Assembly (NCBI RefSeq): GCF_003937915.1
Contig: NZ_RHUM01000004.1
Coordinates: 35,742 to 99,741 of the forward strand
DNA from: Erwinia sp. 198
GTDB taxonomy: Bacteria > Pseudomonadota > Gammaproteobacteria > Enterobacterales > Enterobacteriaceae
Length of the DNA stretch: 64,000 nt
Reading direction: 5' to 3'
Part shown: piece by piece, positions 27,148 through 37,855 of the stretch
Position numbering within the stretch: the first letter of the stretch is position 1
Layout: each line of letters begins with the position of its first letter
Program-made: the position numbers and the translations under genes
Notes under the pieces: model-generated
The model's input: only the letters and a program-made list of their open reading frames with translations
What the model was told of the DNA's origin: nothing
Database searches by the model: none

Positions 27148-27221
27148 GAGGGGCCGAAGCCGATCCTGCTGTCGGCCACAACTAAGGAAGCAGCGCTTCA
27201 GAGAAAGGCGATCGGCCCCTC
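27148..27221. repeat. Long-range inverted repeat beside the phytase gene
   Basis: GAGGGGCCGA (27148-27157) and TCGGCCCCTC (27212-27221) are perfect 10-base inverted copies 54 bases apart, just after the stop codon of the minus-strand phosphatase gene. It could be a terminator with a large loop or the ends of a small mobile element remnant. No target duplication was recognised. Confidence 0.45.
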
Positions 27222-27223
27222 CC

Positions 27224-28465
27224 TTACAAAGGGGCGATATGTTTTTCTATCCGTTGCATAGCGGCCTGCCAGGGGCACAGCGTGCCTACGCTCGTTTGCC
27301 TGCATCCCGAAAACGTCAGCTCGCTCAGCAGCAGAGGGTGCTGCTTATCAAGCGGCGTAAGCTCGCGCAGCTGGGCAAGGCTTTGCGCCTGAAAATAGAT
27401 GCGAATAAAACGCTCGTCCTTATGCCGCCACCGCTCGAACACCAGACTGCCGCCGGGCGGAATATTGCCGTGCGGATAATCGGCCTGCTGCCAGCGGAAA
27501 TCCAACAGGGTACGCAGCCAGGCAATATTGATATCATGAGCGACATAGAGCAGCCAGCGCACGTCCGGCGGCGCGTCGGTTGCTCTCTCTCCGGTCACGC
27601 CAGCGCGCAGCGCGCCGGCAATCTGGTTCATCAGCCCTGAAGTGCCACGGCTGGCCAGCGTGGGCAAATCGTTGGTGTAATCATACTTAGCGCTCAGCAG
27701 CGGCAGCAGCGCGGCCAGTTCCGCCTGATTATTAACCTTGCCGAAGGCCACTTCGCCGGGCGGCTGGTTTTCGCTCCATTCCAGCCGCAGCGTTTCCGCC
27801 ATTGCAGCCAGCGTATCCAGCCCCTGAATGCCGACCGTGCCGTTCGACCAGGTGGCAAGCTGCCAGGGCTGGCTGAAAACAGGGCAGGGACGATCGGGCT
27901 GACAGACGGCTTTTTTTAACGCGTCGATTTGCGGTTGCAGCCGCCGCTGCGCGTCTGCCAGGCTGCCGCCCATCGCGCGTAGCGCTTCCTGACGGTGCGT
28001 CGCGGCCTGCTCCGGGCTAACTTTCTCGTTGGGAAGCTGAAACAGCGAGGCAGCCATGACATGCGTCTTAATGCCGCAGCCCGGAAAAGCCGCCTCGGCT
28101 AATGCCTGCGCGGTTGCCTGGGTACGCTGCATCGGACTGGCTATCAGATGAAAATCCCGTTCCCCCGGGCAGCCTTTGTCCAGCAGGCCTGCTTCACGAT
28201 AGTAACTGCTCTCGTAACGTCCTTTCAGCCAGGCGGCCGTATAGCCGTGACCGGTCAGGTTACCGTCTGCGGTCAACCAGTCGGGCCAGCGCCTGGCCGA
28301 ACCGTTTTCGATAGCTCGTCGGTTATCCGGTGAAGGCGGGCGAACGCCGTGTCGGCTGACCTCCACCACCTTTTCCAGCACGTAGTCCGCCTGTACGGGC
28401 TGGCTAAAAAAAGCAGTGAGGCCAGCAAAAAGCACGGCCGCGGGTGAGAGCAAAAACTTGTACAT
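27224..28465 (-). CDS. Histidine acid phosphatase, AppA phytase-like
   Basis: A periplasmic phosphomonoesterase of the histidine acid phosphatase family (413 aa) with a signal peptide ending near QPVQA. The catalytic motif RHGVRPP (R38, H39) and the proton donor motif as HD in VAHDINIAWL are present. The C-terminal NIPPGGSLVFERWR is close to E. coli AppA (a phytase), so phytate, glucose 1-phosphate or other phosphomonoesters are likely substrates. ATG 28465 with AAGGA 8 bases upstream gives a proper signal peptide; a longer frame from 28501 does not. It stands alone in the accessory block. Confidence 0.87.
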   Translation of the reverse strand: MYKFLLSPAAVLFAGLTAFFSQPVQADYVLEKVVEVSRHGVRPPSPDNRRAIENGSARRWPDWLTADGNLTGHGYTAAWLKGRYESSYYREAGLLDKGCPGERDFHLIASPMQRTQATAQALAEAAFPGCGIKTHVMAASLFQLPNEKVSPEQAATHRQEALRAMGGSLADAQRRLQPQIDALKKAVCQPDRPCPVFSQPWQLATWSNGTVGIQGLDTLAAMAETLRLEWSENQPPGEVAFGKVNNQAELAALLPLLSAKYDYTNDLPTLASRGTSGLMNQIAGALRAGVTGERATDAPPDVRWLLYVAHDINIAWLRTLLDFRWQQADYPHGNIPPGGSLVFERWRHKDERFIRIYFQAQSLAQLRELTPLDKQHPLLLSELTFSGCRQTSVGTLCPWQAAMQRIEKHIAPL

Positions 28466-28733
28466 CCATACATCCTTAAGGATTTGTGCTGCGAAAAGCA
28501 TCCTGGTGAATATTCAATCTGTAGAGAGCGAAAAACGCAACTTCACCTGCTAGAACACCTGAATATCCCTCTCAAAAAACATGCTGGCAGAGTATTACAC
28601 TGTGGGTCGCACTTTTTGCTACAAAAAAATGGCTTGTACAACTTCAAAATAGCTGTACACATTTGCCGAAACTGGTTAACTTAAGCGCAGAGTTATTTAA
28701 ACACGTTTTAACCTACCAACTGAAGGGGGCTGT

Positions 28734-28979
28734 ATGCGTCAGGATGGATCTAACCCGAAAACTGCAGGTGATATCAGTCGCTACTTCAGTGAAGCGATGA
28801 TGCCCTCTCAACAGGAAACGTTGGGGCAGATTGTGGTGGAGATTCTGCGTTCAGGTAAAAATATTAACCGCAAGGCGATCTGTTCTAAGCTACTGAGGCG
28901 GCTTGAACTGGCCTCCGATGCTGGACAGGAAAAGCATTATCACGAGCTGATAGGCATGTTGTTTGGCCGTGAGGACTGA
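28734..28979 (+). CDS. YmgB/AriR family small regulator
   Basis: An 81-residue protein related to the biofilm and acid-resistance connector YmgB (AriR, PF10798). The alignable part is ETLGQIVVEILRSGKNINRKAICSKLLRRLELASDAG, which has the helix-turn-helix-like bundle of YmgB (LGQAV, SGxNVNxKxII, LE-TSD). In E. coli YmgA and YmgB act with RcsB on biofilm and colanic acid genes and are induced by blue light through BluR. A good GGGGGC site precedes ATG 28734. It is the first of four related small genes in 1.3 kb. Confidence 0.72.
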   Translation: MRQDGSNPKTAGDISRYFSEAMMPSQQETLGQIVVEILRSGKNINRKAICSKLLRRLELASDAGQEKHYHELIGMLFGRED

Positions 28980-29152
28980 GTTTCAAAGCCTGGATGATGA
29001 TTACCAGACGTCCTAACTTTTCTGCTCGGCCCGGCCTGCTTTCCCGCCTGGCCCTTTGATCGGCGGTGGTTGGCAAACCTGCTGCCTCCCAGGGTTACTT
29101 CCGGGAACTGTGGCTATTTATGTGCCCACATCACTGATACAGAGAAGCTGGT

Positions 29153-29446
29153 ATGTACAGAAACGACGATGAAAAACTGATTGATATAGTGCTGGGTGAG
29201 GCCGTACTGGTGCTGTTAAAAACCGATGCTACCATCAATAATGCCGCGCTGATCCGTCAGCTGCAGGCGATGGCCGCCGTGGAAAAAAGCGCCGCCAGGC
29301 ACCGTGCCTGCAAACAGGCTATTACCGATGTCAGAAATAATATAAAGACGGGTAACAATCGCTATACGCACGAAATTCGCGACGTGGATAACGTCACGCA
29401 TCTTTTTACCAGCGAAGGCCCGCCAGACGGCACTAAAAAACATTGA
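29153..29446 (+). CDS. YmgB/AriR-like small protein with C-terminal extension
   Basis: A 97-residue protein whose first 65 residues fit the same helical pattern as its neighbours (LGEAVLVLLKTDATINNAALIRQLQ, then a second helix). The remaining 30 residues form a polar tail, NRYTHEIRDVDNVTHLF and on, which YmgB lacks. The similarity is weaker than for the other members, so the family call is tentative. Start ATG 29153 follows AGAGAAG. It lies 173 bases after the first member; this gap has no gene but several short palindromes. Confidence 0.5.
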   Translation: MYRNDDEKLIDIVLGEAVLVLLKTDATINNAALIRQLQAMAAVEKSAARHRACKQAITDVRNNIKTGNNRYTHEIRDVDNVTHLFTSEGPPDGTKKH

Positions 29447-29491
29447 GTCAATTCAGGTGGGGACATCCCGCCCTTTATAAAGGCGAATACT

Positions 29492-29740
29492 ATGCAGCAG
29501 CACTCTTCAGAGCCGGGCATCCTTGAACATTTTCAGGGAGAAGGTGATTTACTGGCTCAGGAAACCAAAGTTATCGGCGCCGTGATCAGAGAAATTGCGG
29601 CAGCCGGTGGCTACGTAACAAACAAAGCGATTATCCTGAAGCTGATTGAAAAGCTGGAAAACACCTCTGATGTCGTCCAGCTGGATATCTTCCGCCAGGC
29701 GCTGGAAGTAGTGGTGGCCCGCACGCCTGACGACGCATAG
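29492..29740 (+). CDS. ariR: YmgB/AriR family small regulator
   Basis: An 82-residue protein that is the closest to E. coli YmgB in this cluster: EHFQGEGDLLAQETKVIGAVI at the start, AAGGYVTNKAIILKLIEKLENTSDVVQLDIFRQALEVVV in the core and the end RTPDDA (E. coli ends RYTADDM). YmgB is an all-helical dimer that binds RcsB and represses biofilm formation in E. coli. It lies 45 bases after the previous gene, so the two are probably cotranscribed. The symbol is used for family membership, not proven orthology. Confidence 0.8.
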   Translation: MQQHSSEPGILEHFQGEGDLLAQETKVIGAVIREIAAAGGYVTNKAIILKLIEKLENTSDVVQLDIFRQALEVVVARTPDDA

Positions 29741-29845
29741 CCTTTACCAACATCCCAGGCGGCCTGTGCCGGTCGGCATAAGGCAATAGCCGAAGCCTGC
29801 TGCCTGGGACTGTTGAAAAAAGGGTTTGTACAGGGACTATAAGGG

Positions 29846-30049
29846 TTAATGGAAGCGGTCGAGTATCGATCGGAAAGCGCGCTGAATAGCGGCCTTCATG
29901 TTTTCGTCTGTAGTTTGTGCGCTGTGGATCTGAAGTCTAATCAGGATGTTATGTCTTCCTACCGGTTCGCCGCTTTCCAGCAGCTCTGCTACGGCTCTGC
30001 CGATGAGGGCACAGATTTCTGAAGAATACGCCTGCTCGTTTTTGGGCAC
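29846..30049 (-). CDS. YmgB/AriR-like small protein
   Basis: A 67-residue protein on the opposite strand to the other three, started by GTG 30049 with GAGGGAAA upstream. ICALIGRAVAELLESGEPVGRHNILIRLQIHSAQTTDENMKAAIQRAFRSIL shows the same order of helices as YmgB (a long helix, SGEPV turn, HNILIRL helix, then a final helix). The N-terminal region of YmgB is nearly absent. It is convergent with the ariR-like gene. Small size makes the family assignment moderate. Confidence 0.6.
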   Translation of the reverse strand: MPKNEQAYSSEICALIGRAVAELLESGEPVGRHNILIRLQIHSAQTTDENMKAAIQRAFRSILDRFH

Positions 30050-30174
30050 TCTTTTCCCTCTTTGAACTGTACCTGTAAACAGACTATCACAGCCCGCCGC
30101 AGTGGGTATACTTCTGCTGTATATTTAACCTGGTGCGCCCGCATCAAAAGCTTACGCCGCCTGAATTGCCCGCA

Positions 30175-30200
30175 TAAAAAAAGCTCGCCGAGGCGAGCTT
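30175..30200 (-). terminator. Rho-independent terminator after the peroxiredoxin gene
   Basis: AAGCTCGC and GCGAGCTT (30181-30200, CGAG loop) form an 8-bp stem, with six T following on the minus strand (30175-30180). Confidence 0.85.
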
Positions 30201-30223
30201 TATTCCGCAGTCTGCAAATGATA

Positions 30224-30826
30224 TTACAGCTTGCCAGCGTTCTCAGACAGGTATTTCGCTACGCCGTCCGGAGAAGCGCCCATGCCTTCTTTGCCTTTTT
30301 CCCACTGAGCCGGGCACACTTCGCCATGTTCTTCGTGGAACTGCAGCGCGTCAACCATACGCAGCATTTCATCAACGTTACGGCCCAGCGGCAGATCGTT
30401 AACAACCTGGTGGCGAACCACACCGGCTTTGTCGATCAGGAAAGAGCCGCGCAGCGCAACGCCGGCATCCGGATGCTCGATGCCGTAGGCTTTCTGGATT
30501 TCACGTTTGATATCCGCAACCATCGCGTATTTTACTTCGCCGATGCCGCCTTTATCGATTGGGGTCTTACGCCATGCGTTGTGAACGAACTCGGAGTCGA
30601 AAGAGACGCCGACCACTTCCACACCGCGCTTCTGGAATTCTTCGTAACGCTTGTCGAAAGCGATCAGCTCAGAAGGGCAAACAAAAGTGAAGTCCATTGG
30701 CCAAAAGAACACAACGGTGGCTTTACCAGCGGTGTGTTTTTTAAAGTTAAAGTTTTCTACGATTTCACCGTTGCCCAGCACGGCTGCGGCGGTGAAATCA
30801 GGGGCCTGACGAGTTACGAGAACCAT
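30224..30826 (-). CDS. Typical 2-Cys peroxiredoxin (peroxiredoxin C / AhpC-TSA)
   Basis: A thiol peroxidase that reduces hydrogen peroxide and alkyl hydroperoxides in the cytoplasm. The 200-residue protein has the peroxidatic cysteine C50 in FTFVCPSELIAF and the resolving cysteine C171 in EEHGEVCPAQW, which is the typical 2-Cys arrangement. The sequence GGIGEVKYAMVADI and ALRGSFLIDKAGVVRH are strong family marks. It is not next to ahpF, so the electron donor is probably thioredoxin. ATG 30826 with CAGGAG is preferred over GTG 30832. In E. coli acpH-queA lies here without this gene. Confidence 0.92.
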   Translation of the reverse strand: MVLVTRQAPDFTAAAVLGNGEIVENFNFKKHTAGKATVVFFWPMDFTFVCPSELIAFDKRYEEFQKRGVEVVGVSFDSEFVHNAWRKTPIDKGGIGEVKYAMVADIKREIQKAYGIEHPDAGVALRGSFLIDKAGVVRHQVVNDLPLGRNVDEMLRMVDALQFHEEHGEVCPAQWEKGKEGMGASPDGVAKYLSENAGKL

Positions 30827-31003
30827 AGTCACTCCTGTAAGGATAAATTAAGGGAAACGGCCGCCAGTATGGGGCGCGATAGCATTGTAAACCAGCGATA
30901 AAAGCCGATTTCTGTGATAGGGCTTACCTATCAAAAAGCTTTTTTATTCAACGTGTTCGCCAACAATAACCTTTTGCAACAAAAGGGCAAGCGGCAATTG
31001 TGG

Positions 31004-31585
31004 CTACAGTGACTGCTGACGGGCTTTAACCATCATCTGCGGATAAAACTGCCGGAAAACAACGTCGAGCTGTTGATAATTATCAACAAAGTCCTGATAG
31101 CAATCTGCCAGCGCGGCCAGGCGAGGACGGCGGCTGGCCATCCCACTCAGCACGTCCTGCAAATAGGACGCTTCCGCATACTTTTCCATCCAGCGATCCG
31201 CCCACAGATAGCGGTTCAGATTCTGGAAACGCTCCGGCGTGGTGGCCAGGTGCGGGCCGATTTCCGCCCGCGCCTGACGTAAAAAATCCGGTAAAGCCGT
31301 TTCCGGCACGATCTCATCCCAATGACGGGATAAAAAGTGATCCCAGATGACGTCCAGCGCGATAGACGATACGCGATAGGTTTCGGGGCGGAAAAAACCG
31401 CGTGCGATCCGGACTTCCGGTAAGGCGTCGGTCATGACGTCAACGCGTCGGTGCAGCAGAATGCCGGCGGCAACGTTATCAGGCCAGACGTCACGCGGAT
31501 TGCCGCGCACGAAGTCAGCCATCAGGTTGCCGAGCAGGGAACTGTTGGCCAGCCGGGCCAGATGAAGGTGAGCAAGAAAGTTCAT
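31004..31585 (-). CDS. acpH: Acyl carrier protein phosphodiesterase AcpH
   Basis: AcpH (YajB) hydrolyses the phosphopantetheine group from holo-ACP, giving apo-ACP. The 193 residues match E. coli AcpH across the length: MNFLAHLHLARLANSSLLGNLMADFVRGNP at the N-terminus, GILLHRRVD, and the end FFRQFYP-like part. The N-terminal histidines and aspartates fit the family's metal-binding HD-type fold. It is divergent from queA across 168 bases, as in E. coli. Confidence 0.95.
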   Translation of the reverse strand: MNFLAHLHLARLANSSLLGNLMADFVRGNPRDVWPDNVAAGILLHRRVDVMTDALPEVRIARGFFRPETYRVSSIALDVIWDHFLSRHWDEIVPETALPDFLRQARAEIGPHLATTPERFQNLNRYLWADRWMEKYAEASYLQDVLSGMASRRPRLAALADCYQDFVDNYQQLDVVFRQFYPQMMVKARQQSL

Positions 31586-31753
31586 CGCGGCAGTATATCG
31601 GCTTCTGCCGTGTCGGGATACTGCTGATAGCGGCGCGCGGAGCGCATCGACGCCCGTTGGCGGACGGTTTAACCGATAGATGCGGCGAATGGTTCAGAAT
31701 TGGCGGGTTTTCAGCTAGAATGTGCGCCCTGATTTCCCTGACTGTGAATGACC

Positions 31754-32824
31754 ATGCGCGTTGCCGATTTTTCTTTTGAGTTGCCCGAATCTTTGATTGC
31801 CCACTATCCGCAGGCCCAGCGCAGCGGATGCCGTCTGCTGTGCCTTAACGGCCCGGACGGCGCGCTGACCCACGGGGTGTTCACCGATTTACTGGATTTG
31901 CTCAATCCGGGCGACCTGCTGGTTTTTAACAATACGCGCGTGATCCCGGCGCGTATTTTCGGCCGTAAAGCCAGCGGCGGCAAAATCGAAGTACTGGTTG
32001 AACGGATGCTGGACGAGCACCGCGTGCTGGCCCATATTCGCGCCTCTAAAGCGCCGAAAGCGGGCGCCGAGCTGCTGCTTGGCGACGACGAAAGCGTCAA
32101 AGCGACGATGGTTGCCCGTCACGACGCGCTCTTTGAGCTGCATTTCGACGACGAGCGCGCCGTGCTGGATATTCTGGACGCCGTCGGCCATATGCCGCTG
32201 CCGCCTTATATCGACCGTCCTGACGAAGATGCGGATCGCGAGCTTTACCAGACTGTTTACAGCGAACGTCCCGGCGCGGTGGCTGCGCCTACTGCTGGCC
32301 TGCATTTTGACGAACCTATGCTGGAAGCGCTGCGGGCGAAGGGGATTGAAACCGCTTTCGTTACGCTGCACGTCGGCGCGGGCACGTTCCAGCCGGTACG
32401 CGTGGACAGCATCGAAGATCATATTATGCACGCCGAGTATGCCGAGGTTCCGCAGGAAGTGGTGGATGCGGTACTGGCCTGTAAAGCGCGCGGCAACCGT
32501 GTCGTCGCCGTAGGTACAACTTCCGTCCGCTCGCTGGAGAGCGCGGCGGCGGCGGCCAAAGACGCGCTGATTGCGCCGTTTTTTGACGACACCAAAATTT
32601 TTATTTATCCCGGCTATGCGTATCAGGTTATTGATGCGCTGGTCACCAATTTCCATCTGCCGGAATCGACGCTGATTATGCTGGTTTCCGCTTTCGCGGG
32701 CTACCGTCACACCATGCACGCTTACGAGCAGGCGGTGGCGGAGAAGTATCGCTTCTTCAGCTATGGCGACGCGATGTTTATCACCCGCAATCCGCAGGCG
32801 ATAAACGAGCAGGTCGGTAAATAA
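31754..32824 (+). CDS. queA: tRNA preQ1(34) S-adenosylmethionine ribosyltransferase QueA
   Basis: QueA transfers and isomerises the ribosyl part of S-adenosylmethionine to preQ1 at tRNA position 34, giving epoxyqueuosine, the penultimate step in queuosine formation. The 356-residue product (ATG 31754, the E. coli start) contains [51 protein letters not shown] and [16 protein letters not shown], all family signature segments. An earlier in-frame ATG at 31748 would add two residues. tgt follows after a GC stem-loop (32855-32877). Confidence 0.98.
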   Translation: MRVADFSFELPESLIAHYPQAQRSGCRLLCLNGPDGALTHGVFTDLLDLLNPGDLLVFNNTRVIPARIFGRKASGGKIEVLVERMLDEHRVLAHIRASKAPKAGAELLLGDDESVKATMVARHDALFELHFDDERAVLDILDAVGHMPLPPYIDRPDEDADRELYQTVYSERPGAVAAPTAGLHFDEPMLEALRAKGIETAFVTLHVGAGTFQPVRVDSIEDHIMHAEYAEVPQEVVDAVLACKARGNRVVAVGTTSVRSLESAAAAAKDALIAPFFDDTKIFIYPGYAYQVIDALVTNFHLPESTLIMLVSAFAGYRHTMHAYEQAVAEKYRFFSYGDAMFITRNPQAINEQVGK

Positions 32825-32888
32825 TGCCATAACCGGCTTTGTCCGGTTGCGACGCCTGCGCCCGACCGGGGCGCAGGTCAACTCTTAA

Positions 32889-34043
<1,155 letters not shown>

Positions 34044-34067
34044 TAATTAATCAATGAGGGAAAATTA

Positions 34068-34400
34068 ATGAGCTTGTTCATTTCTGATGCAGTGGCTGCT
34101 GCGGGTGCGCCAGCACAGGGAAGCCCGTATTCGCTGGTCATCATGCTGGTGGTTTTTGGTCTGATCTTCTATTTCATGATCCTGCGCCCACAGCAGAAAC
34201 GTAGCAAAGAGCATAAAAAACTGATGGATTCCATCAGCAAGGGTGACGAAGTGCTGACCACCGGCGGCCTGGTCGGACGCGTAACCAAAGTGGCGGATAC
34301 CGGCTATGTAGCTATCGCGCTGAACGAGACGACGGAAGTTGTGGTCAAACGTGATTTCGTGGCTGCCGTTCTGCCGAAAGGTACGATGAAGGCGCTGTAA
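34068..34400 (+). CDS. yajC: Sec translocon accessory protein YajC
   Basis: A 110-residue single-span inner membrane protein that is part of the SecDF-YajC complex helping preprotein export. One hydrophobic segment (LVIMLVVFGLIFYFMILRPQ, residues 24-43) is followed by QKRSKEHKKLMDSISKGDEVLTTGG, the conserved cytoplasmic part. The same length as E. coli YajC. GAGGGAAAA precedes the ATG; secD follows 27 bases later. Confidence 0.97.
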   Translation: MSLFISDAVAAAGAPAQGSPYSLVIMLVVFGLIFYFMILRPQQKRSKEHKKLMDSISKGDEVLTTGGLVGRVTKVADTGYVAIALNETTEVVVKRDFVAAVLPKGTMKAL

Positions 34401-34427
34401 TTTTTTGTTTTCCCTAAGGGAACTGCC

Positions 34428-36275
34428 GTGTTAAACCGTTATCCTTTGTGGAAGTACATCATGCTGATCGTCGTGCTTATCGTCGGTCTGCTCTATGCGC
34501 TTCCCAACCTGTATGGTGAGGATCCGGCTGTTCAGATCACCGGCGCGCGCGGAAGCGCCGCCAGTGAACAGACGCTGAATCAGATCCAGAATGCTTTAAA
34601 AGAAGAGAATATCCAGAGCAAATCCATTGCGCTGGAAAACGGCGCTATCATGGCGCGCTTCGCTAACGGCGACGTGCAGCTGCGCGCTCGTGACGCCATC
34701 ATCAAAACGCTGGGCGAAGACTACGTGGTCGCGCTCAACCTTGCTCCGGCCACGCCAGGCTGGCTGAGTATGCTGGCCGCAGAACCGATGAAGCTCGGTC
34801 TCGATCTGCGCGGCGGGGTACACTTCCTGATGGAAGTCGATATGGACACCGCCCTGGGCAAGCTCCAGGAGCAGAATATCGATAACCTCAGAAGCGATCT
34901 GCGCGACAAAAATATTCCCTACACCAACGTGCGTAAAACCGATAACTATGGTCTGGAAATTCGTTTCCGTGACGCACAGGCGCGTGACGACGCCGTCAGC
35001 TATCTGACCGGCCGCCATCGCGATCTGGTGATCAACGCCAGCGGCAGCAATCTGCTGCGTGCGGTAATGTCGGATGACCGCCTGCGTGAAGCGCGCGAAT
35101 ATGCGGTTCAGCAGAACATCACTATCCTGCGTAACCGCGTGAACCAGCTTGGCGTTGCCGAACCGCTGGTGCAGCGTCAGGGCGCTGACCGCATTGTGGT
35201 CGAGCTGCCGGGTATTCAGGACACCGCACGTGCTAAAGAGATCCTGGGCGCGACCGCCACGCTGGAATTCCGTCTGGTTAACACTTCCGTCGATCCAACT
35301 GCTGCCGCCAACGGCCGCGTACCGGGCGATTCCGAAGTGAAAAATACCCGCGACGGCCAGCCGGTAACGCTGTACAAGCGCGTGATCCTGACCGGTGACC
35401 ATATCACTGACTCGACGTCGAGCATGGATGAGTACAACCAGGCACAGGTCAATATCTCGCTGGACAGCGCGGGTGGCAACATCATGTCCAACTTCACCAA
35501 GGATAATATCGGTAAGCCGATGGCGACGCTGTTTGTGGAATACAAAGACAGCGGTAAAAAAGACGCCAACGGCCGCGCTATCCTGGCGAAGCAGGAAGAA
35601 GTGATTAACGTTGCGAATATTCAGTCCCGACTGGGCAACAGCTTCCGCATCACCGGCATCAGCAATCCAAACGAAGCGCGTCAGCTGTCGCTGCTGCTGC
35701 GTGCGGGCGCGCTGATTGCACCAATCCAGATTGTGGAAGAACGCACCATTGGTCCAACCATGGGCGCGCAAAACATTACTCAGGGTCTGGAAGCCTGCCT
35801 GTGGGGCCTGATCGCCTCTATCGTGTTTATGGTGGTTTACTACCGTAAGTTTGGCGTGATTGCGACCACCGCGCTGGTTGCGAACCTGGTGCTGATTGTG
35901 GGGATTATGTCTCTGCTGCCTGGGGCCACGCTGACCATGCCGGGTATTGCCGGTATCGTGCTGACGCTGGCGGTCGCTGTTGATGCTAACGTACTGATTA
36001 ACGAACGTATCAAGGAAGAGCTGAAGAACGGGCGTTCCGTTCAGCAGGCGATCCATGAAGGCTATAGCGGCGCGTTCTCCAGTATTATCGACGCCAACGT
36101 CACCACGCTGATCACGGCTATTATCCTTTATGCTGTCGGTACGGGATCCATTAAAGGCTTCGCCATCACCACGGCTATCGGTGTAGTGACCTCTATGTTT
36201 ACCGCTATTGTCGGTACCCGCGCCATCGTCAACCTGCTGTACGGCGGTAAACGCATCAACAAGCTGTCTATTTGA
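34428..36275 (+). CDS. secD: Protein translocase subunit SecD
   Basis: SecD works with SecF as a proton-driven membrane chaperone that pulls exported proteins out on the periplasmic side. The 615 residues (the same as in E. coli) start at GTG 34428. There is an N-terminal membrane segment, a large periplasmic P1 region with [16 protein letters not shown] (residues 124-139), and a five-segment C-terminal membrane bundle with [20 protein letters not shown]. yajC, secD and secF are one operon; secF starts 10 bases after the stop. Confidence 0.98.
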   Translation: MLNRYPLWKYIMLIVVLIVGLLYALPNLYGEDPAVQITGARGSAASEQTLNQIQNALKEENIQSKSIALENGAIMARFANGDVQLRARDAIIKTLGEDYVVALNLAPATPGWLSMLAAEPMKLGLDLRGGVHFLMEVDMDTALGKLQEQNIDNLRSDLRDKNIPYTNVRKTDNYGLEIRFRDAQARDDAVSYLTGRHRDLVINASGSNLLRAVMSDDRLREAREYAVQQNITILRNRVNQLGVAEPLVQRQGADRIVVELPGIQDTARAKEILGATATLEFRLVNTSVDPTAAANGRVPGDSEVKNTRDGQPVTLYKRVILTGDHITDSTSSMDEYNQAQVNISLDSAGGNIMSNFTKDNIGKPMATLFVEYKDSGKKDANGRAILAKQEEVINVANIQSRLGNSFRITGISNPNEARQLSLLLRAGALIAPIQIVEERTIGPTMGAQNITQGLEACLWGLIASIVFMVVYYRKFGVIATTALVANLVLIVGIMSLLPGATLTMPGIAGIVLTLAVAVDANVLINERIKEELKNGRSVQQAIHEGYSGAFSSIIDANVTTLITAIILYAVGTGSIKGFAITTAIGVVTSMFTAIVGTRAIVNLLYGGKRINKLSI

Positions 36276-36285
36276 GGAGTGCGTT

Positions 36286-37254
36286 GTGGCACAGGACTAT
36301 AGCGTTGAACAACTGAACTACGGCCGTAAAGTCCATGACTTTATGCGCTGGGACAAGCTGGCCTTTACTCTTTCCGGCCTGCTGCTGATCGCCTCTTTTG
36401 CGATCATGGGCCTGAAAGGGTTTAACTGGGGTCTGGATTTCACCGGCGGTACGGTGATTGAAATTACCCTGGAGAAACCGGCCGAGCTGGATAACCTGCG
36501 CGGCGCGCTGGAGAAAGCAGGCTTTACCGATCCGCAGGTGCAGAACTTCGGCAGCAGCCGCGATGTGCTGGTGCGTATGTCGCCACACGAAGGCAACGCG
36601 GGCCAGGAGCTGGGCAACAAGGTCGTCAGCATTATCAATCAGGCGACGGCGCAAAACGGCACCGTGAAGCGCATTGAGTTTGTTGGCCCAAGCGTGGGCA
36701 GCGATCTGGCGCAGACCGGCGGCATGGCGCTGCTGGTAGCGTTGATTGCTATCCTGGTTTACGTTGGTTTCCGTTTTGAGTGGCGACTGGCGTTAGGGGC
36801 CGTACTGGCGCTGGCGCATGACGTGATCATCACCATGGGCATTCTTTCTCTGTTCCATATTGAGATTGATTTGACCATTATCGCGTCGCTGATGTCGGTT
36901 ATCGGTTACTCGCTGAACGACAGCATCGTGGTATCGGATCGTATTCGTGAGAATTTCCGCAAGATCCGTCGCGGTACGCCTTACGAAATCTTCAACGTCT
37001 CGCTGACGCAGACGCTGAGCCGTACCATTATGACCTCCGCCACCACGCTGGTGGTGGTACTGATGCTGTTTATCTTTGGCGGCGCGCTGCTGGAAGGCTT
37101 CTCGCTGACCATGCTAATCGGCGTGTCCATCGGGACAATTTCATCTATCTATGTGGCTTCGGCGCTGGCGCTGAAACTGGGGATGAAACGCGAGCATCTG
37201 ATCCAGCAGAAAGTGGAGAAAGAAGGCGCCGATCAGCCTTCGATTTTGCCTTAA
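36286..37254 (+). CDS. secF: Protein translocase subunit SecF
   Basis: The partner of SecD, 322 residues as in E. coli, with six membrane segments. GTG 36286 (after GAGGAG) gives the E. coli N-terminus [13 protein letters not shown]; an earlier in-frame start lies inside secD and is not credible. The motif [15 protein letters not shown] follows the first membrane segment, and [20 protein letters not shown] is the conserved proton-channel region. A bidirectional terminator ends the queA-tgt-yajC-secDF group. Confidence 0.98.
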   Translation: MAQDYSVEQLNYGRKVHDFMRWDKLAFTLSGLLLIASFAIMGLKGFNWGLDFTGGTVIEITLEKPAELDNLRGALEKAGFTDPQVQNFGSSRDVLVRMSPHEGNAGQELGNKVVSIINQATAQNGTVKRIEFVGPSVGSDLAQTGGMALLVALIAILVYVGFRFEWRLALGAVLALAHDVIITMGILSLFHIEIDLTIIASLMSVIGYSLNDSIVVSDRIRENFRKIRRGTPYEIFNVSLTQTLSRTIMTSATTLVVVLMLFIFGGALLEGFSLTMLIGVSIGTISSIYVASALALKLGMKREHLIQQKVEKEGADQPSILP

Positions 37255-37272
37255 GGCTTTCCGCTGTAAAAT

Positions 37273-37300
37273 AAAAAGCGCCGCATCTGCGGCGCTTTTT
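37273..37300. terminator. Bidirectional terminator between secF and yajI
   Basis: AAAAAGCGCCGC (37273-37284) pairs with GCGGCGCTTTTT (37289-37300) around ATCT. It provides a T-run on both strands and sits exactly between the two convergent genes. Confidence 0.92.
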
Positions 37301-37849
37301 TTATGGTTGCGTCTGGGCCACGACATCGTGAACCCGGACATAGCCCAGCTGTTCCGGCGGCAGATTGCTCAGGCGCAGCGGCACCGTAACTTCGCTACGA
37401 GGCAGCAACGAGGCCGTCACGCTGAAAGTCTGGCTCTGGCTGTTTACCTGCAGCGGTTTACCGGTGGTCGGATCCAGCTCGCCCCATTCTACCGTTGCGC
37501 TGAACGCCGGCAGGTTGTTGTCTCCGGCAGAGCGAATATGCAGTATTGCTCGCGTACCGTTGGCTTCATTTTCTATGTGGCTCAGCGACAGCTTCACCTC
37601 GCCCAGCTGGCTTTGCAGCGGCACGGCCGTGTTGGTGGCCGGCAGCAGCCATGCGCCCTGGCTGGAATTGCCGTTAAGCATATTCTGGCGCGTCAGCGCC
37701 GTTGCCTGCTCGGTAAGCTGCTGCATCTCATTGTTGAGCTTGCCCACCTGGTTATGCAGCCTGTTGATCTGCGGCTGCTGCGGTGAAGCGCAGCTTGCCA
37801 GCAGAGCGACCAGCGGCAGCAGCGAGGCCTTTTTCAGGTATCCGGCCAT
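37301..37849 (-). CDS. yajI: YajI family lipoprotein (DUF3251)
   Basis: A 182-residue lipoprotein with lipobox LLASC (lipid-carrying Cys at residue 20), a short helical region (INRLHNQVGKLNNEMQQLTEQA) and a C-terminal beta-rich DUF3251 domain with AFSATVEWGELD and SEVTVPLRLSNL. Its function is unknown; E. coli YajI is 179 aa and also precedes nrdR. E. coli has yajD and tsx between secF and yajI, and these are absent here. Upstream it is close to kbp, 6 bases away, in one transcription unit. Confidence 0.85.
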   Translation of the reverse strand: MAGYLKKASLLPLVALLASCASPQQPQINRLHNQVGKLNNEMQQLTEQATALTRQNMLNGNSSQGAWLLPATNTAVPLQSQLGEVKLSLSHIENEANGTRAILHIRSAGDNNLPAFSATVEWGELDPTTGKPLQVNSQSQTFSVTASLLPRSEVTVPLRLSNLPPEQLGYVRVHDVVAQTQP

Positions 37850-37855
37850 AGTTGC

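Noticed and set aside
27148..27221. Insertion sequence
   Set aside because: The space between the inverted repeats is 54 bases with no transposase and no clear target duplication.
32855..32877. Terminator between queA and tgt
   Set aside because: The GC stem has no T-run, and queA-tgt are expected to be cotranscribed; it may only stabilise the RNA.
34596..36056. 486-codon minus-strand ORF inside secD
   Set aside because: It is antisense to the fully conserved secD and has no family resemblance.
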